Assembly: GCF_001279725.1 (NCBI RefSeq)
Contig: NZ_LGDE01000445.1
Coordinates: 1 to 31,146 of the forward strand
Direction: 5' to 3'
Source of the DNA: Streptomyces sp. WM4235
Lineage (GTDB): Bacteria > Actinomycetota > Actinomycetes > Streptomycetales > Streptomycetaceae
DNA length: 31,146 nt
Positions within the stretch are counted from its first letter, which is position 1. Each line of letters opens with the position of its first letter. The position numbers were made by a program, and so were the translations under genes. The notes below the pieces were generated by a model that worked only from the letters and a program-made list of their open reading frames with translations, was not told where the DNA came from and made no database searches. Of this stretch, positions 1 to 8,370 are shown in pieces.

Positions 1-564
1 CCCGCACCCGCCCCGGCCCCGGCCCCGGCGGTCACCGGGGCACCGGCCGTGCCGCGCGGCACGGACCGGGCGGTCTTCGAGCGGATGGCGCAACGAGCCG
101 TGCGCCCCGCCGGGTTGGGGCGTCGGCTGCTGGCCCGCGCCCTGGACTCGCTGGTGTACGCCGGCGTCGCGGCGGGCGCCGCCGTGCCGTTCGTGCCGGC
201 CGTCACGGCCCACGTCGAGGCCAAGGTGCAGGCGGCGCGGGAGACCGGCCGCGCCACCACCGTCTGGCTGCTCGACGGCACCGTCTGCGGGTACCTGGCC
301 CTCGTCCTGGCCGCCGTCCTGCTCTTCGGGGTCTTCTACGAGGCCCTGCCCACCGCCCGCTGGGGCCGGACCCCCGGCAAGAAGCTCTGCGGGGTCCGGG
401 TCCTGGCCGTCGCCACCCTCCGCCCGCCCACCGTCGGCGCGGCCCTGCGCCGCTGGCTGGTGTGCGCGCTCCTCGGGCTCCCGGGCGGCCTGCGATGCCT
501 GGGCGACCGCCCCCGCAGACAGGCCTGGCACGACAAGGCGGCGAAGACGTACGTGGCCCGGTAG
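1..564 (+). CDS. RDD family membrane protein, 5' end outside the window
   Basis: The reading frame is open to the first base of the window. It reads a Pro-Ala alternating stretch before a possible GTG at 49, so the gene most likely begins upstream and this is its C-terminal part. What is visible is a small RDD domain: a GRRLLARALDS segment with the conserved Arg and Asp near the start, two hydrophobic stretches (about residues 37-50 and 82-100 counted from the GTG), a WGRTPGKKLCGVRV segment and the usual C-terminal W/H-D-K-A-AKT motif. RDD proteins are small integral membrane proteins; some have been linked to ion transport, but the function here is unknown. The next gene downstream is a second RDD protein with a Pro/Gly-rich N-terminus, so the two are probably paralogues. 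Confidence 0.8.
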   Translation, partial: PAPAPAPAPAVTGAPAVPRGTDRAVFERMAQRAVRPAGLGRRLLARALDSLVYAGVAAGAAVPFVPAVTAHVEAKVQAARETGRATTVWLLDGTVCGYLALVLAAVLLFGVFYEALPTARWGRTPGKKLCGVRVLAVATLRPPTVGAALRRWLVCALLGLPGGLRCLGDRPRRQAWHDKAAKTYVAR

Positions 565-727
565 GCGCCGTCGTCGCGTCGCGTCGCGCCCGGCCCGCGG
601 CGCCACTTCGACGACAGGACCCCGGCCGGCTCCTCCGACCGGCCCCGCCCGGCGCCCGCGCGGGGCCGGTACCCCGAACGGACGCCGTCCCGTTGCGGGG
701 CCGCCGCGCCCGGGTTCGACTCGGGCC

Positions 728-1501
728 ATGAGCACCGACCAGCCGCCGCCGGGCCCGCCGCCCGAGGACGACCCGTTCCTCAAGAAGCCGCAGGAACCGA
801 CGCCTCCGTCGGGCGGGTCACCGTACGGATCGCCGCCGCCCGCCGGTGGCGGGTACCCGCCACCCTCCGGACCGGGCGGCCCCGGAGCAGGCGGGGGCCC
901 GCCCCCGCAGCAGCCCCCGTACGGAGGTGGCCCCGGCGGTGGTGGTTACCCGCCCCCGCCGCCCCCGTACGGCGGTGGTCCCGGAGGCGGCGACCCGTAC
1001 GGCATGCCGGACCCGCTCGCCGGGATGCCCCCGCTCGCCGACTTCGGCAAGCGGCTCGGCGCCCGCGTCATCGACCTGCTCATCGTCACGGTCCCGCTGT
1101 TCCTGATCCAACTGCCCTTCGGGAACCGCCGCTACATGGTCGACACGGACAAGGGCGAGGACGTCACCGAGGTCATCACCAAGTCCTACGGCGGCAGCGG
1201 TCTGATCTGGACGCTCATCTCGATCATCGCGTACGTCGGCTACGACTGGTGGTTCACCAAGAAGAACGGCCAGACCATCGGCAAGAAGACGCTGGGCCTG
1301 CGCGTCGCGATGCTCAACGACGGCTCCGTGCCCACCTCCAACGCGTCCCTGGCCCGCGCCGCGGTGCTCTGGATCCCGACGCTGGTCTGCTGCTTCTGCC
1401 TCTGGCCGATCGCCCTGATCATCTCGATGCTCGTCGACAAGCCGTACAAGCAGGCCCTGCACGACAAGGTGGCCAAGACCGTGGTGGTCCGCTCGGGCTG
1501 A
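728..1501 (+). CDS. RDD family membrane protein with Pro/Gly-rich N-terminus
   Basis: This is a 257-residue protein. Residues 1-100 are a low-complexity tail rich in Pro and Gly with PPYGGGPGGG-type repeats, probably cytoplasmic and disordered. The RDD domain follows, with FGKRLGARVIDLLI near residue 100, a membrane segment at about 112-125, a second at about 157-172 with YVGYDWWF, then GQTIGKKTLGLRV, a third hydrophobic segment and the closing ALHDKVAKTVVV motif. The ATG at 728 has no good Shine-Dalgarno sequence before it, but there is no better start. The role is unknown beyond membrane localisation. A strong hairpin follows the stop codon. Confidence 0.88.
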   Translation: MSTDQPPPGPPPEDDPFLKKPQEPTPPSGGSPYGSPPPAGGGYPPPSGPGGPGAGGGPPPQQPPYGGGPGGGGYPPPPPPYGGGPGGGDPYGMPDPLAGMPPLADFGKRLGARVIDLLIVTVPLFLIQLPFGNRRYMVDTDKGEDVTEVITKSYGGSGLIWTLISIIAYVGYDWWFTKKNGQTIGKKTLGLRVAMLNDGSVPTSNASLARAAVLWIPTLVCCFCLWPIALIISMLVDKPYKQALHDKVAKTVVVRSG

Positions 1502-1537
1502 GACGCCCGGGGCCGCGAGGTCCCGCCACGCACACCG

Positions 1538-1580
1538 CCGCGCGGGCGGCCGTCCCTCCGGGGAACGGCCGCCCGCGCGG
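1538..1580. terminator. Strong stem-loop between convergent genes
   Basis: A perfect 16-bp inverted repeat (1538-1553 with 1565-1580) surrounds an 11-nt loop. It starts 36 bp after the RDD stop codon and ends 14 bp before the stop of the convergent small membrane protein gene, so it probably terminates both. There is no T-run, as is common in Streptomyces. Confidence 0.75.
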
Positions 1581-1594
1581 CCGTGTCCGGGCGC

Positions 1595-1888
1595 CTAGTG
1601 GTGCACGGGGTGTTCGGCAGCGGCCGCCCGGGGCTCAGGCACCCGGGCGGCCGCAGTCTCGTCCGCGGTGGCCGCGGCGGCGTCCGCCGGCCGGCCGGCG
1701 GCGTGCCGGCCGCGGCGGCGGGGGATCGGCACGGTGAGGGCCACGAGCAGACCGAGGCCGAGGGCGGCGGCGGAGATGACCGCGACGCCGATGCCCGTGC
1801 TCGTCTGCGAGAGCAGCAGCATGGCGATCGTCGACACGACGACGGTGGCGGAACCGTAGGCGAGCTGTGCGGCAGTCGGACGCGGCAT
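1595..1888 (-). CDS. Small two-helix membrane protein, unknown function
   Basis: This is a 97-residue protein when started at the ATG at 1888 (MPRPTAAQLAYGS), which has GAGGA about 12 nt upstream. The frame also offers a start 19 codons further upstream, with a less natural proline-rich beginning. Two hydrophobic helices at about residues 10-27 and 32-52 are followed by an Arg-rich stretch (IPRRRGR) and an Ala-rich C-terminal tail. I do not recognise a named family. It is transcribed towards the RDD gene and away from the metalloprotease gene. Confidence 0.6.
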   Translation of the reverse strand: MPRPTAAQLAYGSATVVVSTIAMLLLSQTSTGIGVAVISAAALGLGLLVALTVPIPRRRGRHAAGRPADAAAATADETAAARVPEPRAAAAEHPVHH

Positions 1889-1945
1889 GGCGATTTCCGT
1901 CCTCAAGGGGGGAGGGGGAGTCGGCTCAACTCGGTCGCGCGTCAA

Positions 1946-2291
1946 GAGACTCTACGAGGGTGGATGCCCGAGGGGAACTGTCGGTAAGCGTCGCCTCACG
2001 CGGACGGGGTCCCGTACCGGTGCACGGGGGGCGCACGGGGTCATACCCCGTTCATCCTCAAGGGTGCTCAGGGGGTGCGAAGCGCGGCCTTCGCCCCCCT
2101 ATGGCAGGGGAACGTCCGAATAGCGGAACTCCCGGACCGCATAGTGCAGTTGCCGGCAACAATCAAGATCTGTCTTTTCTTTAGACTCTCCGGTCAAATG
2201 TCGTCACTTGAGACGCGCGCCGCGCGGAACCCCCCGCTCCTATGGAGATGTTCCGACCCACGTTGCGGCCGCGGGAGGGGAACGACATCAA
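1946..2291. promoter_or_regulatory. Non-coding region upstream of the M6 protease
   Basis: About 346 bp without a convincing gene. It contains a perfect 12-bp palindrome, GTTGCCGGCAAC, at 2149-2160 and an AT-richer patch at 2160-2185 ending in TAGACT (2182-2187), a plausible TAnnnT -10 box about 105 nt before the protease GTG. No matching -35 is obvious. The region presumably carries the protease promoter and a long 5' leader. Confidence 0.4.
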
Positions 2292-4697
2292 GTGACCAGC
2301 AACTCCGCCAGAAGGTTCGCCCTGCGTACCGTCGCCATCGCCGTGACGATGGGGGCCACCGCGGCCACCGGCGCCTTCTTCACCGCCGCCCAGGCAGTCG
2401 ATCGTCGGGATGCCCCCGCGGTCGACCGCCAGGACCCGTCCGCTCCCGCCAAGGAGCAGGTCAAGCACGACCTCGAAGGACCGTTCAGCAAGCAGCAGGC
2501 GCAGGCGCGCGAGGCAGCCCTTGACCAGGTGCTGTCCGGCAAGAAGAACGTCGAGCAGCGCGGCGCCTCCAAGGTCGTCAAGCTGGACGACAAGAAGTAC
2601 GTCGAGCTCGGCCGCGAGAAGACCGACAAGATCTTCACGATCCTCGTCGAGTTCGGCGACCAGGTCGACAGCACGACCATGTTCGACCCGGACGGCCCGG
2701 GCGGCCCCAAGCCGCCCGCGCCCAAGTACGGCGGCACCCCCGGTCCGCTGCACAACCAGATCGCTCAGCCCGACCGCAAGCTGGACAACAGCACGGCCTG
2801 GCAGAAGGACTACAGCCAGAAGCACTTCCAGGACCTGTACTTCGGTGCCGGTGCCGGCAAGAACTCGCTGAAGACCTACTACGAGAAGACCTCCTCGGGC
2901 CGTTACTCGGTCGACGGTCAGGTCGCCGACTGGGTCAAGATCCCGTACAACGAGGCCCGTTACGGCTCGAACTACTGCGGTCAGACCAACTGCGCCAACG
3001 TCTGGGACACCGTCAAGGACGGCGTCACCGCCTGGGCCGACGCGCAGAAGAAGGCCGGCAAGACCGACGCGCAGATCAAGGCCCAGCTGGCGCAGTACGA
3101 CCAGTGGGACCGCAACGACTTCGACGGCGACGGCAACTTCAACGAGCCCGACGGCTACATCGACCACTTCCAGATCGTCCACGCGGGCGAGGACGAGTCG
3201 GCCGGCGGCGGCGTGCAGGGCACCAACGCCCTGTGGGCGCACCGTTGGTACGCCTACGGCACGGACGCCGGCAAGACCGGTCCGGCGAACAACAAGGCCG
3301 GCGGTACCCAGGTCGGCAACACCGGCATCTGGGTCGGCGACTACACCATGCAGCCCGAGAACGGCGGCCTCGGCGTCTTCGCGCACGAGTACGGCCACGA
3401 CCTGGGCCTGCCGGACCTCTACGACACCTCCGGTGGCGGCGAGAACGGCGTCGGCTTCTGGTCCCTGATGTCGGCGGGCTCCTGGCTCGGCGCGGGCAAG
3501 GAGTCCATAGGCGACCTCCCGGGCGACATGACGGCCTGGGACAAGCTCCAGCTGGGCTGGCTGAACTACGGCGAGGCGAAGGCCGCGACGAAGTCCACCC
3601 ACAAGCTGGGCGTCTCCGCGTACAACACCAAGGACAAGCAGGCGCTGGTCGTCGAGCTGCCGAAGAAGAAGGTCAAGACCGAGATCGTCGCTCCCGCCGA
3701 GGGTTCCTCGCAGTGGTGGAGCAACATGGGTGACGACCTCAAGAACACCCTGACCCGCTCGGTCGACCTGACCGGCAAGACCTCCGCGGCCCTCTCCCTC
3801 AAGGGCTGGTGGGACATCGAGGCGGAGTACGACTTCCTGTACACCGAGGTGTCCACGGACGGCGGCGCCAACTGGACCGCCCTCGCCGGCACCGCCAACG
3901 GCACGGCCATCCCGGTCGACGCCGGCGGCAACCCCTCGCTGACCGGTGCCTCGGGCGCCTGGCAGAACCTGAACTTCCCGCTGGACGCCTACGCGGGCAA
4001 GAAGGTCGACGTCCGCTTCCGCTACCAGACGGACGGCGGCGCGGGCGGCAAGGGCTTCACCGCCGACGCCGTCAACATCACCGCGGACGGCGCCACGCTG
4101 TTCACCGACGGCGCCGAGAACGGCGACAACGGCTGGACCGGCAAGGGCTTCTCGCGGGTCGGCGCCGACTTCACCAAGGAGTACGCGCAGTACTACCTGG
4201 CGGAGAACCGTCGCTACGTGTCCTCGGACGCCACGCTGAAGGTCGGTCCGTACAACTTCGGTTCGGCCGCCCGTCCCAAGTGGGTCGAGCACTACCCGTA
4301 CCAGGACGGCCTGCTCATCTGGCAGTGGGACACCTCGCAGAAGGACAACAACACCAGCCAGCACCCGGGCCAGGGTCTGATCCTTCCGATCGACGCCAAC
4401 GCCAAGCCCATGAAGTGGGCCGACGGCACGCTGCTGCGGAACAAGATCCAGCCGTACGACGCGACGTTCAGCGCCTACTCGACGGACGCGTTCACGCTGC
4501 ACAAGGCGGACCAGGAGCTCTTCATCAAGCCGAAGGCCGCCAACATGGTCTTCGACGACCACAAGGGCAAGTACTACTACGACGAGAACCCGACCGGTTC
4601 GGTGAAGGTCACTGACACCAACACCAAGATCAAGATCGCGAAGGAGACCTACGACGGTCTCCAGATGACGATCGAGGTCGGCCCCGCCGTCAAGTAA
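2292..4697 (+). CDS. Secreted M6 family (immune inhibitor A) zinc metalloprotease
   Basis: This is an 801-residue extracellular protease. I start it at the GTG at 2292, with a GAGGGG Shine-Dalgarno about 11 nt upstream; this gives an ordinary Sec signal peptide (RR near residues 7-8, a hydrophobic core at 12-30, and an Ala-rich end before VDRRDAP). The open frame runs further upstream but would add a non-signal-like extension. A propeptide region is followed by the M6 catalytic domain with HEYGHDLGLPDLYD, the HExxHxxGxxD zinc site, at residue 365 onward. The C-terminal half (about 450-801) resembles the beta-sandwich/VEG-type region of immune inhibitor A proteins. M6 enzymes degrade secreted proteins; a nutritional or developmental role is inferred. 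A stem-loop follows. Confidence 0.93.
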   Translation: MTSNSARRFALRTVAIAVTMGATAATGAFFTAAQAVDRRDAPAVDRQDPSAPAKEQVKHDLEGPFSKQQAQAREAALDQVLSGKKNVEQRGASKVVKLDDKKYVELGREKTDKIFTILVEFGDQVDSTTMFDPDGPGGPKPPAPKYGGTPGPLHNQIAQPDRKLDNSTAWQKDYSQKHFQDLYFGAGAGKNSLKTYYEKTSSGRYSVDGQVADWVKIPYNEARYGSNYCGQTNCANVWDTVKDGVTAWADAQKKAGKTDAQIKAQLAQYDQWDRNDFDGDGNFNEPDGYIDHFQIVHAGEDESAGGGVQGTNALWAHRWYAYGTDAGKTGPANNKAGGTQVGNTGIWVGDYTMQPENGGLGVFAHEYGHDLGLPDLYDTSGGGENGVGFWSLMSAGSWLGAGKESIGDLPGDMTAWDKLQLGWLNYGEAKAATKSTHKLGVSAYNTKDKQALVVELPKKKVKTEIVAPAEGSSQWWSNMGDDLKNTLTRSVDLTGKTSAALSLKGWWDIEAEYDFLYTEVSTDGGANWTALAGTANGTAIPVDAGGNPSLTGASGAWQNLNFPLDAYAGKKVDVRFRYQTDGGAGGKGFTADAVNITADGATLFTDGAENGDNGWTGKGFSRVGADFTKEYAQYYLAENRRYVSSDATLKVGPYNFGSAARPKWVEHYPYQDGLLIWQWDTSQKDNNTSQHPGQGLILPIDANAKPMKWADGTLLRNKIQPYDATFSAYSTDAFTLHKADQELFIKPKAANMVFDDHKGKYYYDENPTGSVKVTDTNTKIKIAKETYDGLQMTIEVGPAVK

Positions 4698-4723
4698 CTC
4701 GGCAAAGCCGCAGGTCAAAGCAT

Positions 4724-4759
4724 GATCGGCCGTCGCCCCCTAGCGGGCGGCGGCCGATC
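4724..4759 (+). terminator. Terminator hairpin after the M6 protease
   Basis: A 15-bp stem with one mismatch (GATCGGCCG-t/c-CGCCC against its complement) and a short loop starts 27 bp after the protease stop and is followed by CGTTTA. It separates the protease from the small gene downstream. Confidence 0.75.
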
Positions 4760-4809
4760 GCGTTTAGATGCGGGTGCCGAGTTTCTTATTGACGGGGGAG
4801 CTGAAGATC

Positions 4810-5112
4810 ATGCCCGGTGGAGGTTTCGTCAGATTGCCAGGCGGCAGCGTGGTGGTCGCGCTCACGCTGCCGAGGCCGTCCGGTGAGGGCGGAAATGTCC
4901 GCGTGCTGGTGCACGCCGCGAACCGGGCCCGCGCCCTGACCAGGCTGCGGAACCTCGGGATGCGGGCCGTCTACCTGCGGGGCAACGACCAGGCCCCGAC
5001 CCCGGACGAGGTGACCGCCGTCCTGCACCACCCCGACGGCCTGCTGTGGCGCTGCGCCCCCGACCGGGCGCAGGAACTCTGGCACCCGATACGCGCCCTC
5101 CTGGGCGGGTAG
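4810..5112 (+). CDS. Conserved small protein of unknown function
   Basis: This is a 100-residue protein. The ATG at 4810 is preferred because a strong GGGGGAG lies 9 nt before it. An alternative ATG at 4768 falls immediately after the terminator hairpin, without a ribosome-binding site. The protein has a basic, Arg/Leu-rich middle (ANRARALTRLRNLGMRAVYLRG) and a conserved-looking C-terminus (HHPDGLLWRCAPDRAQELWHPI). There is no signal peptide or membrane helix. I do not recognise the family. It is convergent with pncA. A dispersed repeat element starts 11 bp after its stop codon. Confidence 0.65.
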   Translation: MPGGGFVRLPGGSVVVALTLPRPSGEGGNVRVLVHAANRARALTRLRNLGMRAVYLRGNDQAPTPDEVTAVLHHPDGLLWRCAPDRAQELWHPIRALLGG

Positions 5113-5123
5113 CCGCCGCCGGC

Positions 5124-5149
5124 CCGTCTCTTTCGGATCTCGCCGGGGC
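5124..5149 (+). repeat. Dispersed 26-bp intergenic repeat, copy 1
   Basis: Matches copy 2 at 29412-29437 in 24 of 26 positions, sharing CCGTCTCTTTCGGA followed by a GCCGGGGC end. It lies 11 bp after a stop codon. A degenerate third copy is at 27924-27949. Function unknown. Confidence 0.6.
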
Positions 5150-5181
5150 CGGGACGGCCCGGGGCGCCGCGCGGACGGGCC

Positions 5182-5805
5182 TCAGGCCGTCTCGCGCGGG
5201 TCCTGCCGGAGCCGGGCCGCCTGGCCGCCCACCAGGGTCACACCGGCCGCGTGGAGCTCCTCCAGGGCCCGCGCGGTGGTGTGCGGGGACACGGCGGCCG
5301 TCAGGTCCAGCAGCACGCTGGTGGCGAAGCCGGCCCGGACCGCGTCGAGGGCGGTGGCCCGGACGCAGTGGTCGGTGGCGATGCCGACGACGTCGACCTC
5401 GGTGACGTGCCGCTCCCGCAGCCACTCGGTGAGACCCGCGCCGTTCTCGTCCTGACCCTCGAACCCGCTGTACGCGGCCTCGTACGCCCCCTTGTCGAAG
5501 ACGGCGGCGACGGCGCCGGACGCCACGGCCGGGGCGAAGTTCGGGTGGAACCCGACGCCCTCGGTGCCCGCGACGCAGTGCACGGGCCAGGAGGTCTCGT
5601 AGTCCGGCTCGGCCGGCGGGCGGGCGAAGTGCGACCCGGGGTCGACGTGGTGGTCGCGGGTGGCGACGACGTGCCGGTAGCCGGGCGTGGCCTGGCCGAT
5701 GAGCTCGGTGATCGCGGCGGCGACATCGGCCCCGCCGGTGACCGCGAGGCTGCCGCCCTCGCAGAAGTCGTTCTGTACGTCGACGACGATCAGTGCGCGG
5801 TGCAT
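5182..5805 (-). CDS. pncA: Nicotinamidase (isochorismatase fold)
   Basis: This 207-residue cytoplasmic enzyme would hydrolyse nicotinamide to nicotinic acid and ammonia in NAD salvage. The expected catalytic triad is present: D9 in VVDVQNDF, K105 in VFDKG and C147 in ATDHCVRAT. The metal-site residues D51, H53 and H59 (RDHHVDPGSHF) are also visible, plus H76 in WPVHC. The ATG at 5805 has AAGGA upstream. The gene lies 154 bp downstream of pncB on the same strand, the next enzyme in the pathway, which supports nicotinamidase over other isochorismatase-fold hydrolases. Confidence 0.93.
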   Translation of the reverse strand: MHRALIVVDVQNDFCEGGSLAVTGGADVAAAITELIGQATPGYRHVVATRDHHVDPGSHFARPPAEPDYETSWPVHCVAGTEGVGFHPNFAPAVASGAVAAVFDKGAYEAAYSGFEGQDENGAGLTEWLRERHVTEVDVVGIATDHCVRATALDAVRAGFATSVLLDLTAAVSPHTTARALEELHAAGVTLVGGQAARLRQDPRETA

Positions 5806-5959
5806 GTCGCGTGTCCTTAGGTCGATGTGATGTGCCGGTGCGCGTGGCTCTTCCCCCGCCCCACGCCTTCCCGAACCTGGGCCGTGAACGCGGCCGGGGC
5901 GCGGTCGGCGGGGCGGGGAGCGGCCCGCGGGGGCCGGCCCACCCCTCGCGTCGGGCCGG

Positions 5960-7288
5960 CTACGCGTACTCGGTCGGGATCACGGCCTCGCCGCGCGACA
6001 GCTGCTTCGCGGACAGCGGCAGCCGGCCCAGCACCGCCCGGTGCCGGTCCCGCACGGCCTCCAGCGGTTCGCGGGCCACCACCTCGCCGCCCTTGACCAG
6101 TTGGACGAGCAGTTGCCGGTCGGCCAGCGCCGCCGGCACCGGCCCGGTGCCCAGGACCTCGGCCTCGGCCACGCCGTCGGCGTCCGTGCGACGGGCCGCC
6201 CACTTGCGGCCCCCGACCGACGTCTTGCCGCCCGAGGACTTCTTCGCCACGGGCACCAGCGTCGCCTTCGGGTCCGCGGACGTCGCCCGAGCCACCAGCT
6301 TGTAGACCATCGAGCACGTCGGGTGTCCGCTGCCGGTCACCAGTTGCGTCCCGACGCCGTAGGCGTCCACCGGGGCGGCCGCCAGCGAGGCGATGGCGTA
6401 CTCGTCCAGGTCCGAGGTGACCACGATCTTCGTCGAGGTCGCCCCCAGCTCGTCGAGCTGCTGCCGCACCCGGTGGGCGACCAGCAGCAGGTCGCCGGAG
6501 TCGATGCGCACCGCGCCGAGCCCGGTGCCGGCGACCTCCACGGCCGTCCGCACCGCCTCCGCGACGTCGTAGGTGTCCACCAGGAGCGTGGTCCCGCCGC
6601 CCAGCGAGGCCACCTGCGCGGTGAAGGCGTCCCGCTCGTTGTCGTGCACCAGCGTGAAGGCGTGGGCGCTCGTGCCGACCGTGGGGATGCCGTACCGGAA
6701 GCCGGCCGCCAGGTCCGAGGTGGAGGTGAAACCGCCCACGTAGGCGGCGCGCGAGGCCGCCACCGCCGCGAGTTCGTGCGTGCGTCGCGCGCCCATCTCG
6801 ATGAGCGGCCGGCTCCCCGCCGCCGAGGACATCCGGGAGGCGGCCGCGGCGATTGCCGAGTCGTGGTTGAGGATCGAGAGGATCACCGTCTCCAGCAGCA
6901 CGCACTCGGCGAAGCTGCCCTCCACCCGCAGCACCGGGGAGCCGGGGAAGTAGACCTCGCCCTCCGGGTAGCCCCAGATGTCGCCGGAGAAGCGGTACGA
7001 GGCCAGCCAGTCCAGGGTGCGCATGTCGACGACGGCCCGCTCGCGCAGGAACTCCAGCACGGCGGCGTCGAAGCGGAAGTTCTCCACCGCGTCCAGTACC
7101 CGTCCGGTGCCCGCCACGACTCCGTAGCGACGCCCCTCGGGCAGCCGTCGGGTGAAGACCTCGAAGACCGAACGCCGGTCGGCGGCGCCGTTGGCCAGGG
7201 CGGCCTGCAACATGGTGAGCTCGTAATGGTCCGTGAAGAGCGCTGTCGACGGCACGTCCACCGGCAGGCCCAGGTCCGCAGGGTTCAT
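5960..7288 (-). CDS. pncB: Nicotinate phosphoribosyltransferase
   Basis: This is a 442-residue enzyme that makes nicotinic acid mononucleotide from nicotinic acid and PRPP. The start at 7288 gives an N-terminus containing [18 protein letters not shown], which is diagnostic of the family. The conserved histidine is in GTSAHAF (H209), and the [13 protein letters not shown] region follows. Longer frames upstream are antisense to clpS and are rejected. There is no Shine-Dalgarno; instead a TAGCAT -10 box ends 7 nt before the ATG, so the mRNA is probably leaderless. A perfect 12-bp inverted repeat overlaps the promoter. The gene forms a pair with pncA downstream and is divergent from clpS. Confidence 0.93.
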   Translation of the reverse strand: MNPADLGLPVDVPSTALFTDHYELTMLQAALANGAADRRSVFEVFTRRLPEGRRYGVVAGTGRVLDAVENFRFDAAVLEFLRERAVVDMRTLDWLASYRFSGDIWGYPEGEVYFPGSPVLRVEGSFAECVLLETVILSILNHDSAIAAAASRMSSAAGSRPLIEMGARRTHELAAVAASRAAYVGGFTSTSDLAAGFRYGIPTVGTSAHAFTLVHDNERDAFTAQVASLGGGTTLLVDTYDVAEAVRTAVEVAGTGLGAVRIDSGDLLLVAHRVRQQLDELGATSTKIVVTSDLDEYAIASLAAAPVDAYGVGTQLVTGSGHPTCSMVYKLVARATSADPKATLVPVAKKSSGGKTSVGGRKWAARRTDADGVAEAEVLGTGPVPAALADRQLLVQLVKGGEVVAREPLEAVRDRHRAVLGRLPLSAKQLSRGEAVIPTEYA

Positions 7289-7295
7289 GTCACGG

Positions 7296-7301
7296 ATGCT
7301 A
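7296..7301 (-). promoter_or_regulatory. -10 box of pncB (leaderless)
   Basis: Read on the minus strand this is TAGCAT, a TAnnnT hexamer, 7 nt before the pncB ATG. This spacing puts the transcription start at or next to the A of ATG. Confidence 0.55.
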
Positions 7302-7304
7302 GCG

Positions 7305-7331
7305 CACATCTCGTCAAAGTGACGAGATGTG
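7305..7331. promoter_or_regulatory. Candidate operator between pncB and clpS
   Basis: A perfect 12-bp inverted repeat (CACATCTCGTCA, 3-nt spacer, then its exact complement) lies 3 bp upstream of the pncB -10 box and covers the pncB spacer and -35 position. It is also upstream of clpS. It looks like a repressor site for NAD salvage; which regulator binds is not visible in the window. Confidence 0.6.
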
Positions 7332-7369
7332 GGGGCCCGTTTGTGCGACGGGCCGGTCGCAGTGGCAGC

Positions 7370-7684
7370 ATGGGACAAGTGAGTGTTGCTCCCGTAGAGA
7401 TCGAACGCACCGAATCGGCCGAAGAGACCTTCGCGGTCCCCGAACCCGACGTCCCCTGGGTGACCCTGGTGCACAACGACCCGGTCAACCTCATGAGCTA
7501 CGTGACGTACGTGTTCCAGGCGTACTTCGGCTATCCCAAGGACAAGGCGACCAAGCTGATGCTCGACGTCCACCGCAAGGGACGGGCCGTCGTCTCCAGC
7601 GGCACCCGCGAGGAGATGGAACGCGACGTGCAGGCCATGCACGGCTACGGCCTGTGGGCGACGCTCTCCCAGGACCGCAACTGA
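7370..7684 (+). CDS. clpS: ATP-dependent Clp protease adaptor ClpS
   Basis: This is a 104-residue adaptor that presents N-degron substrates to a ClpAP/ClpCP-type protease. Residues 30-45 ([16 protein letters not shown]) hold the HND motif of the N-degron pocket, and [10 protein letters not shown] near residue 66 is the second conserved block. The first 28 residues are the flexible acidic N-terminus. The start could be ATG 7370 or GTG 7379; the GTG has a CAGCAT hexamer ending 7 nt before it and may be a leaderless start. The stop overlaps the next ATG (ATGA), indicating translational coupling to the DUF2017 gene. Confidence 0.93.
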   Translation: MGQVSVAPVEIERTESAEETFAVPEPDVPWVTLVHNDPVNLMSYVTYVFQAYFGYPKDKATKLMLDVHRKGRAVVSSGTREEMERDVQAMHGYGLWATLSQDRN

Positions 7685-8289
7685 TGAGCGGCGCGTTCGA
7701 ACCCGTGAAGGAAGGCGAGGGCGCCGCCGTCGCGCTGGAGGAGATCGAGATCTCCATCCTGCGCTCCCTGGCCGTGCAACTGCTGGAGCTGATCGGCCCG
7801 GGCGAACCCGAGCCGGCCGCCGACGCCGACCCGCTGGCCGTGCTCTTCGCCTCCGACGGCCCCACCGAGCCCCCGTCCGACCCGGCGCTGGCCCGGCTCT
7901 TCCCCGACGCGTACGGAGGCCCGGGCGCGAGGGAGGGGGCCGTGGATCCCGCCGAGCTGACCGCGCGGTCCGCGGAGTTCCGCCGCTTCACCGAGAACGA
8001 CCTGCGCACCCGCAAGCGGGAGGACGCGCTGGCCGTCGTGCGCAGCCTGGACCGGCTCACCCCGGCCGGCGACGGCGCGGCGGTGCTGGAGCTGACCGGG
8101 GAGCTGCGGCTGCGCTGGCTGGGCGCCCTCAACGACCTGCGGCTGACCATCGCGGCCCGCCTGGACATCACCGAGGACGACGAGAGCGCCGTGCTGTTCC
8201 GGCTCCCGGACGATGATCCGCGCAAGCCGATGGTGATGGCGTACCTCTGGCTGGGCGGCCTCCAGGAGACGCTCATCGAGACCCTCTGA
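7684..8289 (+). CDS. DUF2017 family protein
   Basis: This is a 201-residue soluble protein with no signal or membrane segments. The sequence is acidic overall, with EEIEISILRSLAVQLLELI near the N-terminus, an FRRFTENDLR block near the middle and a C-terminal MAYLWLGGLQETLIETL that ends the DUF2017 family. The start codon overlaps the clpS stop by four bases, so the two are co-translated. The clpS-DUF2017 pairing is, to my knowledge, common in actinobacteria, which hints at a role connected with ClpS-dependent proteolysis, but no function is established. It is followed by two hairpins. Confidence 0.88.
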   Translation: MSGAFEPVKEGEGAAVALEEIEISILRSLAVQLLELIGPGEPEPAADADPLAVLFASDGPTEPPSDPALARLFPDAYGGPGAREGAVDPAELTARSAEFRRFTENDLRTRKREDALAVVRSLDRLTPAGDGAAVLELTGELRLRWLGALNDLRLTIAARLDITEDDESAVLFRLPDDDPRKPMVMAYLWLGGLQETLIETL

Positions 8290-8331
8290 AGCACGGAGTC
8301 GTTCGCTCAGCGGACGCTCAAATCCGGATAA

Positions 8332-8364
8332 CGATCAGATCACCGCGATGCGGTGATCTGATCG
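8332..8364. terminator. Perfect 15-bp stem, terminator 1 after the DUF2017 gene
   Basis: CGATCAGATCACCGC, a 3-nt loop, and its exact complement, followed by CTTTAA. It starts 42 bp after the DUF2017 stop codon. Confidence 0.8.
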
Positions 8365-8370
8365 CTTTAA

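Noticed and set aside
2181..4718. 845-residue open frame antisense to the M6 protease
   Set aside because: It is the shadow of a high-GC3 gene. The composition is Val/Leu/Gly/Arg-rich without domains, and the plus strand carries a clear protease with signal peptide and zinc site.
7289..7642. N-terminal extension of pncB up to 7642
   Set aside because: It would run antisense through clpS. The family N-terminus begins at the ATG at 7288.
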